DNA of 5,110 nucleotides from Candidatus Sumerlaeota bacterium. GTDB lineage: Bacteria > Sumerlaeota > Sumerlaeia > UBA8349. The stretch lies in the NCBI GenBank assembly GCA_003501375.1, contig DNPO01000156.1, forward strand, positions 1-5,110, in the 5' to 3' direction. Made by a program: the position numbers and the translations under genes. The stretch's first letter is position 1, and every line of letters starts with the position of its first letter. This document shows positions 5,016-5,110 of this stretch, one piece after another. The notes beneath the pieces were generated by a model. It did no database searches. It saw only the letters and a list, made by a program, of their open reading frames with translations, and was not told where the DNA came from.

Positions 5016-5110
5016 TCTTCATATTGAAACGCCACATTCGCATTTTGCTGCTGTGCTTCATCCCTTCGGGATAAACTGCTACTTCCAATTTATCCAAGCA
5101 CCGTGTTTCA
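5008..5110 (-). CDS. Partial gene entering from the right edge, C-terminal 33 residues only
   Basis: One minus-strand frame is open from the right edge to a TAA at 5008-5010 and encodes 33 residues ending in MRMWRFNMKML, with LEVAVYPEG earlier. Its start lies outside the window. The other two minus-strand frames are closed within the same stretch. The frame would stop 12 bases from the TIM-barrel stop, a normal convergent arrangement. The segment is too short to name a family. It could be a chance open stretch. Confidence 0.4.
   Translation of the reverse strand, partial: ETRCLDKLEVAVYPEGMKHSSKMRMWRFNMKML

Noticed and set aside
5060..5072. ATCCC-TTC-GGGAT hairpin near the right edge
   Set aside because: It is a five-base stem without a T-run on either strand, and it lies inside the probable partial minus-strand gene, so it is not called a terminator.

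Overview
The window holds five complete protein genes, a probable sixth gene cut by the right edge, and an unusually repeat-rich set of intergenic regions. It looks like a bacterial chromosome of the PVC type (Verrucomicrobiota, Kiritimatiellota or a planctomycete-like lineage). This is inferred from the conserved-hypothetical character of two proteins and from two palindromic repeats of kinds common between genes in such genomes: arms built on a CACAGATT unit, and an ATGGAT/ATACAGGAT palindrome. No 16S rRNA or other marker gene is present, so the assignment is tentative.

Layout, left to right. Positions 1-188 are non-coding or unassigned and carry a 60-bp hairpin repeat (125-184), plus what looks like a lone extra arm of it near 28-43. 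Positions 189-1379 (minus strand) encode an unrecognised exported or membrane protein with a signal sequence, four or five membrane segments and a large polar C-terminal domain. Diverging from it, 1596-2240 (plus) encodes a Yip1-family integral membrane protein. The 216-bp gap between these two holds a strong 13-bp-arm palindrome (1451-1513), an 11-bp direct repeat that also occurs inside the putative minus-strand promoter, and promoter-like hexamers facing both ways. Positions 2330-3043 encode a cytoplasmic protein with two CxxC pairs separated by a long Ala/Pro/Glu-rich linker. A 115-bp inverted repeat (3049-3163) follows. Then come a HAD-superfamily phosphatase with an extra N-terminal domain (3190-4179) and, 39 bp later, a xylose-isomerase-like TIM-barrel protein (4219-4995). 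A minus-strand reading frame enters from the right edge and stops at 5008, tail to tail with the TIM-barrel gene.

The HAD phosphatase and the TIM-barrel isomerase/epimerase lie close together on one strand and probably form a small operon acting on a phosphorylated sugar or polyol. The substrate cannot be read from sequence. A promoter-like pair lies in the loop and right arm of the 3049-3163 inverted repeat, so the repeat may carry the operon's promoter. The two divergent membrane-protein genes may share control through the palindrome between them, but nothing shows directly that the two proteins work together.

No tRNA, rRNA, CRISPR array, complete insertion sequence or recognisable defence system is visible. 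The genes are mostly ordinary housekeeping or accessory types. The more interesting signals are in the intergenic repeats and in unusual features of individual proteins: the split zinc-ribbon-like motif, the HAD N-terminal domain and the changed metal-site residue in the TIM barrel.
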